From CAVTSA01 sp963790575 (lineage in GTDB: Bacteria; Chloroflexota; Dormibacteria; Dormibacterales; Dormibacteraceae): a stretch of DNA of 64,000 bases. The stretch lies in contig CAWBPD010000026.1 of assembly GCA_963790575.1 (NCBI GenBank), positions 62,001 through 126,000 of the forward strand, read 5' to 3'. This document shows positions 54,727 to 63,296 of the stretch, one piece after another (within the stretch, counting starts at the first letter, position 1; every line of letters begins with the position of its first letter). Under the pieces are notes generated by a model. That model had not been told where the DNA came from, searched no databases, and saw only the letters and a list, made by a program, of their open reading frames with translations. A program made the translations under genes and the position numbers.

Positions 54727-55489
54727 GCGCCTGCAGGTGGCGCTGGAGCGGCGCCCGGGGGATGGGGTGCACCTGGTGCCCTACCTGATGGCGGGCTTCC
54801 CCTCCCCCGAGGCGTCGATCGCGCTGGGGCGTGGCTTCGCGCGCGCGGGGGCGGCCGCGATCGAGGTCGGGATACCGTTCAGCGATCCGCTCGCCGACGG
54901 GCCGGTGATTCAGAAAGCCGGGCACCAGGCGCTGCTGGGTGGTATGACCGTCTGCCGCTCGATCGCGGTCGCGGGAGCGATCTCGGAGGCGGGCGTCCCC
55001 ACCGTGCTCATGCCCTACCTGAACCCGGTGCTGAACTACGGCGTGGAGGAGTTCGCGCGCGACGCCGCGGAGGCCGGGGTGGCCGGCGTCATCTTCCCCG
55101 ACCTGCCGGTGGACGAGGCGGCCCCGTTCCTGGAGCCGTTTCGCGCCCGGGGCCTGGACACCGTCTTCCTGGCCGCGCCCACCTCGACCGATGCCCGCAT
55201 CGACGAGATCGCCCGGCTCTCGCGCGGCTTCGTCTACTGCGTCTCGGTGACGGGCGTGACCGGCGCCCGCCAGGCCATCAGCGAGGAGGCGTTCTCGCTC
55301 CTCTCCCGGATCCGGGCCCGCACCCGGCTCCCGCTCGCGCTCGGCTTCGGCATCTCCCAGCCCGAGCACGTGCGCCGTCTGCGCGGCCACGTGGAGGCCG
55401 CCGCGGTGGGTTCGGCGCTGGTCCGCGAGGTGCTCGAAGGCCGGGATCCGGTCCCACTGCTGGAAACCCTGGTCGAAGCCGGCGCCTGA
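54719..55489 (+). CDS. trpA: Tryptophan synthase alpha subunit
   Basis: 256 residues from ATG 54719. Catalytic Glu in AAIEVGIPFSDPLADGPVIQ and Asp in GVIFPDLPVDEA, with VYCVSVTGVTGARQAI and LALGFGISQPEHVRRL for the phosphate site. It cleaves indole-3-glycerol phosphate and channels indole to TrpB. Last gene of the operon; a family A pair follows within 9 bp of the stop. Confidence 0.97.
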   Translation: MTERLQVALERRPGDGVHLVPYLMAGFPSPEASIALGRGFARAGAAAIEVGIPFSDPLADGPVIQKAGHQALLGGMTVCRSIAVAGAISEAGVPTVLMPYLNPVLNYGVEEFARDAAEAGVAGVIFPDLPVDEAAPFLEPFRARGLDTVFLAAPTSTDARIDEIARLSRGFVYCVSVTGVTGARQAISEEAFSLLSRIRARTRLPLALGFGISQPEHVRRLRGHVEAAAVGSALVREVLEGRDPVPLLETLVEAGA

Positions 55490-55497
55490 TTCCCCCC

Positions 55498-55565
55498 GCT
55501 GGTGCACCACCGGGTCTTAAGACGGCGGAACAACCCCCGTTGGTGCACCACCGGGTCTTAAGACG
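55498..55565. repeat. Paired palindromic element, family A, 41-bp spacing with GTCTTAAGAC palindromes
   Basis: GCTGGTGCACCACC (55498-55511) and GTTGGTGCACCACC (55539-55552) are 41 bp apart, each followed by the palindrome GTCTTAAGAC (from 55514 and 55555). The TAA stop of the leftward MFS gene lies inside the second GTCTTAAGAC. The element fills the gap between convergent trpA and the MFS gene, as expected for a bidirectional terminator, yet the same family sits upstream of genes elsewhere. Confidence 0.7.
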
Positions 55566-56949
55566 GCCGGGCCCGTGCCGAGAGCAGCAGCCCCAGCAGC
55601 GCGACCCCGGCCAGAACCAGGTCGAGGATGACCACCGCGCTGCCCAGGCTCAGCACCCCCGCCGCGGCGGCCGCGACGAGAGTGCCCTGGAGGGCGATGC
55701 AGACGGAGCTGCCGGTGCCGTCGGAGATCTGCAACGACGAGGTGTTGGTACCCCGCTCCTCAGGTCGTGAGTAGTCGAGCACCATCACCGACACCACCGG
55801 CATCGCGGTGCCGATGCCGGCGCCGGCCACGATCCAGATCGGGAAGGCGACCCACCCCGGAGTCCCGGGCCAGCCCAGCGATGCCATGCCCACCGCCGCC
55901 AGGGTGATCAACACGAACCCGATCCGCATCCCGATCCGCCGCCGCTCTTCCGGCTGGCGCCCGATGATCCAGGCCGCCGCCGACCAGCCCAGGGACCCCG
56001 CCATCAAGGGGAGCCCCACCGTGGCCGGCGAGAATCCATGCAGCTTGCTCAACGTGAGCGTGACCGCGGACTCGACGCCGAAGAACGCGCCGGCCATCAG
56101 CGCTCGCAGCAGCACCAGGGTGGGGACGCCGCGCCCCAGGCGGACGGCGCCCGGTGGAAGCAGGCGGGGCAGACCCAGCCCGATCAGCACCACCCCACCG
56201 GCGAGCGGCAGCAGGGACAGCGGGCTCAGGCGCTCGCCGGCGAACTGGAGCAGCGCGATGCCGCCGGCGAGCGCGACCGCGGCCGGCCACCGCCACCGAT
56301 CCCGCGGCGTCGCATCCGCGGCGGCCGGCGGGCGCACCCGTCGCAGTGACGGTGCCACCAGGGCCAGGCCGAGAAAGCAGAGCGGCACGATCACGAAGAA
56401 GACGGCGCGCCAGGAGAGGTACTGCGTGAGCAGGCCCGCTCCACCCGGACCGACCAGCGTCGGGACCACCCAGGCGGCGGAAAGCGCAGCCACCGCCCGG
56501 GGTCGAAGGTTGGACGGGTAGACGTCCGCGATCACGACGTAGATCGCGACCATCACCAGGCCCGCGCCCAGGCCCTGCACGCCGCGGCCGATCACGAACT
56601 GTCCCATGGTGGTGGCCGACCCGGCGACCAGCAACCCGGCGACGAAGATCAGGACCCCGGTGACGGTGGTCAGCGCCGCCCCCCGCCGGTCGGACAGCAC
56701 CCCGCCGACGACGTTCCCGACCAGCTGCACCATGATGAAGGCGCTGAACCCCCAGCCGTACCACCGCAGGCCGTGGAGGTCGGTGACGGCGCGGGGCATG
56801 GCGGTGGAGACGGCCATGTTCTCGAACGCGAGCAGGGTGGTCAGGAGGATGATGCCGATCGTGGCCTGGCGCAGCGGTCCGCGGGACAGCAGGCCGGCGG
56901 TGGTGCCGACCGGCGTCTCGCGACGTTTCTCCTGCGCCTGGGAGCTCAC
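55558..56949 (-). CDS. MFS exporter (DHA2/EmrB-like)
   Basis: 463 residues from ATG 56949. Helix 1 LLTTLLAFENMAVSTAMPRAV resembles the EmrB/QacA group; the loop 2-3 motif is GVLSDRRGAALTTVTG and motif C appears as AAWVVPTLVGPGGAGLL. About 14 helices are predicted by eye. Family members export drugs or siderophores with proton exchange. Its stop codon is contained in a paired repeat. The promoter would be shared with the divergent GNAT gene (57058). Confidence 0.87.
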   Translation of the reverse strand: MSSQAQEKRRETPVGTTAGLLSRGPLRQATIGIILLTTLLAFENMAVSTAMPRAVTDLHGLRWYGWGFSAFIMVQLVGNVVGGVLSDRRGAALTTVTGVLIFVAGLLVAGSATTMGQFVIGRGVQGLGAGLVMVAIYVVIADVYPSNLRPRAVAALSAAWVVPTLVGPGGAGLLTQYLSWRAVFFVIVPLCFLGLALVAPSLRRVRPPAAADATPRDRWRWPAAVALAGGIALLQFAGERLSPLSLLPLAGGVVLIGLGLPRLLPPGAVRLGRGVPTLVLLRALMAGAFFGVESAVTLTLSKLHGFSPATVGLPLMAGSLGWSAAAWIIGRQPEERRRIGMRIGFVLITLAAVGMASLGWPGTPGWVAFPIWIVAGAGIGTAMPVVSVMVLDYSRPEERGTNTSSLQISDGTGSSVCIALQGTLVAAAAAGVLSLGSAVVILDLVLAGVALLGLLLSARARPS

Positions 56950-57057
56950 ACCCGCACCCTACTCGCACCGGCGGTGGCTGCAATCGGCCGAAGGTCGGAG
57001 CCTGACCTGGAATACGGGAGCGCCGCCGGCACCTCATCTGCGATCCTTCCGCACCAG

Positions 57058-57558
57058 ATGGACCTCCCGACCGTGCGTCTGCGCCCGCTGCGTGCCGAGG
57101 ACGCGGGCCTGATCGACCGCCTCAGCTCGTGGGCGGTGGCAGGCCCCTACGATTACTTCGACGATCCACCCACGGAGCTGCTCCGCGGCCAGGACTACGG
57201 CGGTGGCTGGCGCGTCGTCGAGGAGGAGCACGGGCGAGCGGTGGGATCGGTGAGCTTCATCCAGGTTCCGTACGGCCCCAACCGCATGAGCCTGGCCTGG
57301 CGGATCGGCATCACCATCCTCCCGGAGTACCGGCACCGCGGGTACGGCGCCGCCGCCCAGCGGCAGCTGGCGGCGTTCCTGTTCGCGACTACCCGCGCCA
57401 ACCGCGTGGAGGCCGACACCGACGTCGAGAACGCGGCCGAGCAGCGCTCACTGGAGCTGGCCGGCTTCCAGCCTGAGGGCATCCACCGGGGGGCGCAGTT
57501 CCGCCAGGGTCGCTGGCACGATCGGATTCTCTACGCACGGCTCCGCACGGATCCCTGA
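57058..57558 (+). CDS. GNAT acetyltransferase
   Basis: 166 residues from ATG 57058 (MDLPTVRLRPLRAEDAGLID). CoA loop ITILPEYRHRGYGAAAQRQL and the C-terminal TDVENAAEQRSLELAGFQPE mark a RimJ/RimL-like enzyme. It is divergent from one MFS gene and overlaps the end of the other (28 bp, tail to tail). Substrate unknown; a link to the exporters is only positional. Confidence 0.87.
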   Translation: MDLPTVRLRPLRAEDAGLIDRLSSWAVAGPYDYFDDPPTELLRGQDYGGGWRVVEEEHGRAVGSVSFIQVPYGPNRMSLAWRIGITILPEYRHRGYGAAAQRQLAAFLFATTRANRVEADTDVENAAEQRSLELAGFQPEGIHRGAQFRQGRWHDRILYARLRTDP

Positions 57559-58781
57559 GCCCCGTCAGCTGCCGGCGCCGCAGGCGGGTGGGGCGCCACC
57601 ACCGTGGCCGCCGCACCGACCGCGATCACGACCACGAGCACGACGAACGCGATCCGGTACGCCCCCGTCGCGTCGTAGAGGCCACCCACCGCCAACGGGC
57701 CCGCCGCGGCACCTCCGAGCACCGCCAGGTTCTGCGCCGCGGTGATGGCGCCGAAGGCACGGCGGCCCACGTGGCGCGCCATCACGGTCCCGCGCAGGGG
57801 TGTGGCCGCGCCGTACCCGGCGCCGTAGAGGACGGCGTAGGCGACGGTGGGAGCGGCGCCCCGGGTCGCGAGCAGGACCAGCACCCCCGCCCCCATGCCG
57901 AGCATGGACACCGCCAGCAGCCACTGGGGGGACAGCCGCTGGCCGGCCAGGTTGAGGACCAGGCGCCCGGGCACGCTGGCGAGCCCGGCCAGGCCCGCCA
58001 CCGACGCCGCGGCGACGGGTGGCAGCCCGCGCGCGATGAGATACGGGACCTGGTTCACCTGCAGCGCGTTGGCGCAGAACATGGTCGCGATGCCGCCGGC
58101 GGTGATGAGCCAGAAGGCGGGCGTGCGGAGGGCGGCGGTCAAGCGCAGACCCGCGCTCGGAGGAGGCCTCGACTCCCGGGCGCCATCGGGAGCCAGGCCC
58201 AGATCCTCCGGGCGCCGGCGCACCAGGAGCAGCGACAGCGGGATCGTGATGGCCGCGGGGAGCGCCAGCAGCGCCACCGCCGCCCGCCACCCGTGCGTCT
58301 GCACCAGCCACCCTGCCAGGGGGATCATGAGCGGCGAGGAGAGACCGCCGACGGTGGTCAGCAGAGCCATCGCCGCCGGTCGCCGGCGATCGAACCAATT
58401 GGCCACCACCACGAACGTGAGCGGGTACTGGGTGAGGGCCATCGCCAAGCCGCAGCCGGTCGCCCAGACGGTGGCGAACGCGGGCAGCGAGCCGGCACGC
58501 GCGAGCAGCAGCAGCGTGGCCACATTGACCGCACCGCCCAAGCAGAGCAGGAGCCGGGCGCCGATCCAATCCACCACCCGGCCCACGGCGAGCCCCGCCA
58601 CCGCGGCCACCACCAGCGCGATCGAGTAGGCGGAGGCCAGCTGCGCCCGGTTGCCGCCCAACTCCCGGGTGACCGGGTCCACCAGCACCCCGAACAGGTA
58701 CTGCGTGGTGCCGTAGCTGACGATCGTGACCACGCCGAGTGCGGCCACGATGGACCAGCCGCGATAGATCCTTCGCTCCAC
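57531..58781 (-). CDS. MFS transporter divergent from the ArsR-GNAT gene
   Basis: About 416 residues from the GTG at 58781 (the GTG at 58790 is an alternative). IYRGWSIVAALGVVTIVSYG is the helix-1 pattern of the oxalate/formate antiporter-like and monocarboxylate-like MFS group; VDWIGARLLLCLGGAVNVA is motif A. Twelve helices are likely. Its 3' end overlaps the GNAT gene by 28 bp. With only 47 bp to the ArsR-GNAT start, it is likely a target of that regulator and may export the compound that the fusion acetylates or senses. Confidence 0.85.
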   Translation of the reverse strand: MERRIYRGWSIVAALGVVTIVSYGTTQYLFGVLVDPVTRELGGNRAQLASAYSIALVVAAVAGLAVGRVVDWIGARLLLCLGGAVNVATLLLLARAGSLPAFATVWATGCGLAMALTQYPLTFVVVANWFDRRRPAAMALLTTVGGLSSPLMIPLAGWLVQTHGWRAAVALLALPAAITIPLSLLLVRRRPEDLGLAPDGARESRPPPSAGLRLTAALRTPAFWLITAGGIATMFCANALQVNQVPYLIARGLPPVAAASVAGLAGLASVPGRLVLNLAGQRLSPQWLLAVSMLGMGAGVLVLLATRGAAPTVAYAVLYGAGYGAATPLRGTVMARHVGRRAFGAITAAQNLAVLGGAAAGPLAVGGLYDATGAYRIAFVVLVVVIAVGAAATVVAPHPPAAPAADGAQGSVRSRA

Positions 58782-58828
58782 CGATCCCACTCTATCGGAA
58801 ATTCGGAAAAACCCGTACAGTTGGGAGC
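58782..58828. promoter_or_regulatory. Divergent promoter/operator between MFS and ArsR-GNAT genes
   Basis: 47 bp, AT-richer than its surroundings, with a direct repeat TCGGAAA at 58795 and 58803 and TACAGT near 58815 as a possible -10 for the rightward gene. ArsR-family proteins usually bind such overlapping promoters and repress both genes. No strict inverted repeat of ArsR type was found. Confidence 0.4.
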
Positions 58829-59671
58829 GTGAAGAGCGCCGAGCTCGACCCCACGCCCGCCGAGGCGCGGGCACTGCCCATGGTGCGAGCGCTGGCCAAC
58901 CCGACCCGGTTCCGGATGGTGCAGGTGCTGGCGGAGCGGAAGGACGCCACGTTTCCGCAGCTGGCCTCCGCCCTGCCGCTGGCACCGTCCACCGTCTACG
59001 AGCACCTGACGGCGCTGCGCCAGGCGGGGCTGGTCCAGGCCAGCGGGGCGGCGGACGGGCAGTCGACCTACTTCTGCCTCGACCCGGCCGCCTTCGACTT
59101 CCTGGGAGCGCTGGTGGGAGGACTGGGGGGTGAGGCGCGCGAATGGAGCACGTTGGTGAGCGAGCAGCAAAGGGGCGGAGTCCGGATCCGGGAAGCCAGG
59201 GCGGAGGACGCGCCCGCCATCGCCCGGATCTACAACCAGGGCATCGAGGACCGGGTGGCGACGCTCGAGACCGAGCTCCGGACGCCGGAAGAGCGCGCGG
59301 CGTGGCTCGCCTCCCACGACCACCGGCATCCGGTGCTGGTCTGCGTCGACGGCGAGGACCGGGTCCTGGGGTGGGCGTCGCTGAACGTCTTCAACCCTCG
59401 GGAGGCGTACCGGCACGTGGTCGACTTCTCGGCCTACGTGGCGCGCGAGGAGCGGGGTCACGGGGTCGGTGACCTCCTGCTCTCGGCGCTGGAGGAGCGG
59501 GCACGGTCCCTCGGCTATCACAAGATCGTGCTGGCCGCGCTTCCGAGCAACGGGCCCGGCATGCGCCTCTACGAGCGCCACCAGTTCCGGACCGTGGGCG
59601 TCTACCAGGAGCAGGGCCGGTTGGACGGGGTCTGGGTGGACACCATCGTGATGGAAAAGCTGCTGCGTTGA
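58829..59671 (+). CDS. ArsR-type regulator fused to a phosphinothricin/arsinothricin-type GNAT
   Basis: 280 residues from a GTG with GGGAG just upstream. Residues about 15-95 are a winged helix of ArsR type (ALANPTRFRMVQVLAERKDA, LPLAPSTVYEHLTALRQAGL). Residues about 110-275 are a GNAT of the Pat/Bar/ArsN group: IREARAEDAPAIARIYNQGI, RHVVDFSAYVAREERGHGVG, LPSNGPGMRLYERHQFRTVG. The metal-binding ELCVCDL of arsenite sensors is absent; a single Cys lies in YFCLD. The fusion suggests that the enzyme's own substrate is the inducer. Arsinothricin or phosphinothricin resistance is inferred from the GNAT subgroup. Confidence 0.85.
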   Translation: MKSAELDPTPAEARALPMVRALANPTRFRMVQVLAERKDATFPQLASALPLAPSTVYEHLTALRQAGLVQASGAADGQSTYFCLDPAAFDFLGALVGGLGGEAREWSTLVSEQQRGGVRIREARAEDAPAIARIYNQGIEDRVATLETELRTPEERAAWLASHDHRHPVLVCVDGEDRVLGWASLNVFNPREAYRHVVDFSAYVAREERGHGVGDLLLSALEERARSLGYHKIVLAALPSNGPGMRLYERHQFRTVGVYQEQGRLDGVWVDTIVMEKLLR

Positions 59672-59685
59672 GCGGTTGAGGGCCG

Positions 59686-59739
59686 AGTGTCCGCAGCCAG
59701 ACGCCAAACCTGCCCCCGTCAGGCCCCAGTGCGGACAGT
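59686..59739. repeat. Paired inverted element, family C, 42-bp spacing
   Basis: AGTGTCCGCAG (59686-59696) and AGTGCGGACAGT (59728-59739) are complementary; octamers TGTCCGCA and TGCGGACA start at 59688 and 59730, exactly 42 bp apart. It lies between the ArsR-GNAT gene and the VapBC operon and shares its core with the element at 36849. Confidence 0.65.
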
Positions 59740-59770
59740 GGGACGCTAATACCGTGGAGAAGCTTTAACT

Positions 59771-59799
59771 CATACCAACCTTGCTACATCTTTAGTATG
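59771..59799. promoter_or_regulatory. Possible VapB operator/promoter
   Basis: CATAC (59771) and GTATG (59795) form an inverted repeat with a 19-bp spacer just before the VapB start, in an AT-rich patch containing TAGTAT (59793-59798) as a possible -10. Antitoxin-type autoregulation from such a site is usual. Confidence 0.4.
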
Positions 59800-59807
59800 G
59801 TCGAGAG

Positions 59808-60017
59808 GTGCAGAAGGCGGCAACGATCCGGTATGACGCGGAGAGGATGAAGCTGGCGGGAGAGGTTCTGGGCACCAAAGGAGTCCGCGCGACCGTGGAG
59901 GCGGCACTCGACGAGGTGCTGCGAATTCGTGCTTGGGATGACCTCCGGGAACTGCTCGAAAGCGGCGCCCTCGAGCTCATGGGCGAGGACATGAGACGCG
60001 AGGCGTGGCGCGAGTAA
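59808..60017 (+). CDS. vapB: VapB-like antitoxin
   Basis: 69 residues from a GTG preceded by GAGAG. The N-terminal TIRYDAERMKLAGEVLGTKG and the middle RATVEAALDEVLRIRAWDD resemble the ribbon-helix-helix VapB antitoxins of the DUF2191-like type, which bind DNA and wrap their C-terminus around the toxin. The VapC gene overlaps its stop by 13 nt, the normal coupling of the module. Confidence 0.78.
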   Translation: MQKAATIRYDAERMKLAGEVLGTKGVRATVEAALDEVLRIRAWDDLRELLESGALELMGEDMRREAWRE

Positions 60018-60424
60018 CGCACCTCCTCGACAACAGCGTCTTCGTGCGAATCCCACGGCACTCGGCGGTGGCGGGCGCCGTGGACCGGCTCGCCCGGCAG
60101 GGCCGTCTCGGGCGTACCTCGATGTTCGAGATGGAGGCTCTCTACAGCACGCGGCAGCCCGACTACCAGCGTGTCTCCCGTGCACTCGTCGGATTCCCGC
60201 TGGTACCCACACACCAGGCGGATTGGGACCGGGCGCTCGACGTGATGGGGCGGCTCGCGGCGTCGGGCCGGCATCGGGTGGTGCCCATCCCCGATCTGCT
60301 CGTGGCCGCTGTCGCGGAGCGGGTTGGTCTCACGGTCCTGCACTATGACCGTGACTATGAGGTCATTGGGGAGCTGACGGGCCAGCCGGTGGAGGCGGTG
60401 GTACCCCTCGGCAGCCTCGAGTAA
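60005..60424 (+). CDS. vapC: VapC-like PIN-domain ribonuclease toxin
   Basis: 139 residues from a GTG. PIN acidic residues: Asp9 in HLLDNSVFVR, Glu in TSMFEMEALYS, Asp in PIPDLLVAAVAE, and the final Asp block HYDRDYEVIG. VapC toxins cut specific tRNAs or rRNA with Mg when free of VapB. All four acidic positions are present, so it should be active. Confidence 0.88.
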   Translation: MARVTHLLDNSVFVRIPRHSAVAGAVDRLARQGRLGRTSMFEMEALYSTRQPDYQRVSRALVGFPLVPTHQADWDRALDVMGRLAASGRHRVVPIPDLLVAAVAERVGLTVLHYDRDYEVIGELTGQPVEAVVPLGSLE

Positions 60425-60466
60425 GCCTCCGTCGATGGCGCCGGGCGCTGCCTGCATACTGCCCAG

Positions 60467-61261
60467 ATGCGTGTCGGGATCGTGGGGCTGGGCCTGATCG
60501 GCGGATCGCTGGCCCTCGCGCTGCGGGAGCGGCGGCCGGCCTGGCCGCGCGTGGGCCAGGAAGTGAACCCGCGCACCCTGCAGCGCGCCCTGGAGAGCGG
60601 CCTCATCCAGCCTGGAGACGTCCACCTGGCGGACCTGGTGGTGCTGGCCGCGCCGATCCCCGCCCTCCCGGACCTTTTCCGCGAGTTCGCCGGACACCGC
60701 GGCGTGGTGACCGACGTGGCCAGCACCAAGGGAACCGTCATGTGCTGGGCGCTGGAGGCACGCCTCGACCTGGTCGGTGGTCACCCGATGGCGGGGCGGG
60801 AGCGGGGAGGGCTTCCCAACGCCCGCGCCGACCTTTTCGAGGGGGCGCCCTGGGTCCTGACCCGCGACGACGATTCGGTTCGGGAGCTCGCGACCGCGGT
60901 GGGGGCTCACCCGCTCGTGCTCACGCCGGAGCGGCACGACCAACTGGTGGCTGGTATCAGCCACGGCGCGTTCGCCGTCTCCGCGGCGTACGTGCTGGCT
61001 CTCGGCGAGCAGCCGCGCTGGCCGGAGATGGCGGCTCTCGCCGGCCCTGGGTTCCGCGACCTGAGCCGCCTCGCCGGCGGTGATCCGGCGCTGCACGCGG
61101 CGATCGCGTCCACCAACCGCGAGGCGCTGGTGGAGGTGCTGGAGGACGTGGAGCGATCGTTGCGCCGGGTGCGGGAGGCGGTCGCCGCGGGCGAGGTGGG
61201 CCCGCTGCTGGAGCGGGCGAGGACGATCCGCGAGCGCTGGGCGGGGGAGCGGTCGCGGTGA
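60467..61261 (+). CDS. tyrA: Prephenate dehydrogenase
   Basis: 264 residues. NAD loop VGIVGLGLIGGSLALAL, VTDVASTKGTV and the catalytic His in LVGGHPMAGRERGG are the TyrA signature; HDQLVAGISHGAFAVSAAYV supplies the second His. It oxidises prephenate to 4-hydroxyphenylpyruvate for tyrosine. No ACT domain, so it is the short type without a built-in regulatory module. Its stop overlaps the DAO gene (GTGA). Confidence 0.9.
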   Translation: MRVGIVGLGLIGGSLALALRERRPAWPRVGQEVNPRTLQRALESGLIQPGDVHLADLVVLAAPIPALPDLFREFAGHRGVVTDVASTKGTVMCWALEARLDLVGGHPMAGRERGGLPNARADLFEGAPWVLTRDDDSVRELATAVGAHPLVLTPERHDQLVAGISHGAFAVSAAYVLALGEQPRWPEMAALAGPGFRDLSRLAGGDPALHAAIASTNREALVEVLEDVERSLRRVREAVAAGEVGPLLERARTIRERWAGERSR

Positions 61262-62283
61262 TCGCGATCTTGGGCGGAGGTGTCGCCGGCGCCTTCCTGG
61301 CGCGCGCGCTGGCCGCCCTCGGGCGTCGCGACGTCGAGGTCTACGACCCGGCGCCACCGGGACAGGGCTCCACCGGCCAGGCCCTGGGAGGCTTTCGAAC
61401 GCAGCATGGGAACCGCCTCAACGTCGAGCTGGCGCTGGCCTCGCGCGACTACTTTGTCCGCCGGGCCGACCGCATCGACTTCCGGGCCACCGGCTATCTC
61501 TACCTGGCCACGTCCGAGGCCGCGGTCGCCATCCTCGCCGAGCGGGCCCGCTGCCAGCGCGAGTGGGGGCTTCCGATGGAGCACCCACCCGTCGCCGACC
61601 GGGTTCCCTACGCGCGCGACGACGACGTCCTGGCGACCAACTTCTGCGGGCTCGACGGTGTCTACCTGCCCCCGCGAGTGCTCGCATGCGTGGTCGAGGA
61701 GGCGCAGGCGATGGGGGCGCGCTTCCACTACCAGCACCCGGCCACGGCCGATGACCTGGAACGAGCCGAGACGGTCGTGATCTGCGCCGGCGCCCGGTCG
61801 GCGGAGGTGGGCCGGTCACTGAGCGTGGAGCTGAACGTGCGGGCCGAGTCACGCGGCGTGTTCCAGGTCGGCCCCTTCCCCTGGGTCACCGGCCGCGGCC
61901 CGATGCTGCTCGAGGTCGAGTCCGGCTTCCACTTCCGGGAGCGTGACAGCCGCCTGCTGCTGATGGCGCCGTACGCGCCCGACGATTGGCCAGCTCACCG
62001 TATGGCACTCGCCCATCGCGTGCCGGGCGCCGCCGGCGTGGAGCGGCCGGAGGCGCAGTGGTCCGGGGACTACGAGGTGACGTTCGACCATCACCCACTG
62101 GTCGGGCCCACCGTTCGCGACCGCGTGTGGGCGATGTGCGGCTTCTCGGGCCACGGCGTGATGCAGTCGCCCGCGGTCGCTCGCTCGCTGGCCGCCATGC
62201 TGGTGGGCGCCACGCCGCCGCTCGACATCACTCCGCTCGACCCTCGCCGCCGCCGGCCCTTGGTGGATATCACCCAGCTCTGA
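61258..62283 (+). CDS. DAO-type FAD-dependent oxidoreductase
   Basis: 341 residues from a GTG overlapping tyrA. FAD loop IAILGGGVAGAFLARALAAL, TVVICAGARSAEVGRSL and the C-terminal MCGFSGHGVMQSPAVARSLA are typical of the D-amino-acid oxidase/sarcosine-oxidase superfamily. It should oxidise an amine or amino acid in the cytosol. Coupling to tyrA could point to an aromatic amine or a scavenging role, but this is not shown. Confidence 0.87.
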   Translation: MIAILGGGVAGAFLARALAALGRRDVEVYDPAPPGQGSTGQALGGFRTQHGNRLNVELALASRDYFVRRADRIDFRATGYLYLATSEAAVAILAERARCQREWGLPMEHPPVADRVPYARDDDVLATNFCGLDGVYLPPRVLACVVEEAQAMGARFHYQHPATADDLERAETVVICAGARSAEVGRSLSVELNVRAESRGVFQVGPFPWVTGRGPMLLEVESGFHFRERDSRLLLMAPYAPDDWPAHRMALAHRVPGAAGVERPEAQWSGDYEVTFDHHPLVGPTVRDRVWAMCGFSGHGVMQSPAVARSLAAMLVGATPPLDITPLDPRRRRPLVDITQL

Positions 62284-62888
62284 TGCCTGGCGCCACAGAA
62301 GAGCACGTGCTCTGCATCGAGCGCGCCGACGCCTGGACGCGGCCGCCCGAACCACAGGGGCTGGTCACCGAAGGCCTGGAGCGGCTGCAAACGGTGATCC
62401 GCGGGCGCTCGTTCTTCATGCCCCGCCGCGAGGTGGAAGAAGACCCGACCTATCTCCAGATCATCAGCTTCGTCGTCTTCCGCCACCGGGACCGGTATTT
62501 CCTTACCCAGCGGCTGCGAGCTTCCACCGAGCGCCGGCTGCGGCAGCGGTACTCGCTCGGTGTCGGCGGTCACCTCAACCCGGGCGATACGCGGGACGGC
62601 GACGTGATCGGGGGCGGCATGCGGCGGGAGTGGGAGGAGGAGGTCTGCTACCAGGGCGAGTTCCAGGCGCGGCTGCTGGGCGTGCTCAACGACGGCTCGG
62701 CGCCGGTCTCCCGCGTCCACCTCGGGCTCGTCTTCCTGGTCGACGGGTCCACGCCCGAGATCCGGGTCCGGGAGGTGAAGAAGCTCTCCGGGGAGCTGCT
62801 CACTCTGGACGAGATGCGGATCTACTACCTGGACATGGAAGGGTGGTCACAGCTGGTCTACGACCGGCTCGCCGCGGGAGACGTCTGA
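62283..62888 (+). CDS. Nudix-fold protein with altered Nudix box
   Basis: 201 residues; ATG shares one base with the previous stop (TGATG). The motif region GVGGHLNPGDTRDGDVIGGG plus MRREWEEEVCYQ keeps the closing REx(x)EE residues of the Nudix box with a changed front end; MEGWSQLVYDRLAAGDV is the end. This resembles phosphoesterase-like Nudix proteins of unknown substrate. It is the last gene of the tyrA unit and overlaps the DUF3592 gene tail to tail by 31 bp. Confidence 0.8.
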   Translation: MPGATEEHVLCIERADAWTRPPEPQGLVTEGLERLQTVIRGRSFFMPRREVEEDPTYLQIISFVVFRHRDRYFLTQRLRASTERRLRQRYSLGVGGHLNPGDTRDGDVIGGGMRREWEEEVCYQGEFQARLLGVLNDGSAPVSRVHLGLVFLVDGSTPEIRVREVKKLSGELLTLDEMRIYYLDMEGWSQLVYDRLAAGDV

Positions 62889-63283
62889 GCTCGCCGCCAC
62901 AGCAACCACCAGCCCCCGGCGCCGAGCAGGGTCAGGAGCACCACCACCAGGAAGAGACCGTATGCCTGGAGCCAGGACTGGGCCTGCGCGTAGTCGTAGG
63001 GGTCGTTTGGGTTCACGTAGAGCGTCACCTGCCGGCCGTCCTCGCCCGACACGCCGCTGACGGTGTACGCGCGGCCCCGCAGTGAGAAGGTCGCGTCGCA
63101 GCCGCTCTGGCCACAGTGCGAGAGTGTCGCCTCGACGTGGGTGAAGGCCGGGTTGCGGGCGTCGGAGAACGCGGAATAGGCCCTGAAGCCAGTGAGCAGC
63201 CAGATGCTGGCGACGATCACCACCGTGAGCCCGAGCCCCGCGCGTCCCTGTGCGCGCTGTCCGATCACTCCTGGACCCAGCAC
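62858..63283 (-). CDS. DUF3592 membrane protein
   Basis: 141 residues. Helix 1 (LGLTVVIVASIWLLTGF) and helix 2 (YGLFLVVVLLTLLGAGGWWLL) flank an extracytoplasmic beta-rich domain holding ATLSHCGQSGCDATFSLRGR and VTLYVNPNDPYDYAQAQ, the DUF3592 pattern. The Cys pair could form a disulfide outside. Function unknown. Its 3' end overlaps the Nudix gene by 31 bp. Confidence 0.78.
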   Translation of the reverse strand: MLGPGVIGQRAQGRAGLGLTVVIVASIWLLTGFRAYSAFSDARNPAFTHVEATLSHCGQSGCDATFSLRGRAYTVSGVSGEDGRQVTLYVNPNDPYDYAQAQSWLQAYGLFLVVVLLTLLGAGGWWLLWRRAQTSPAASRS

Positions 63284-63296
63284 CAGGGAACTGGAG

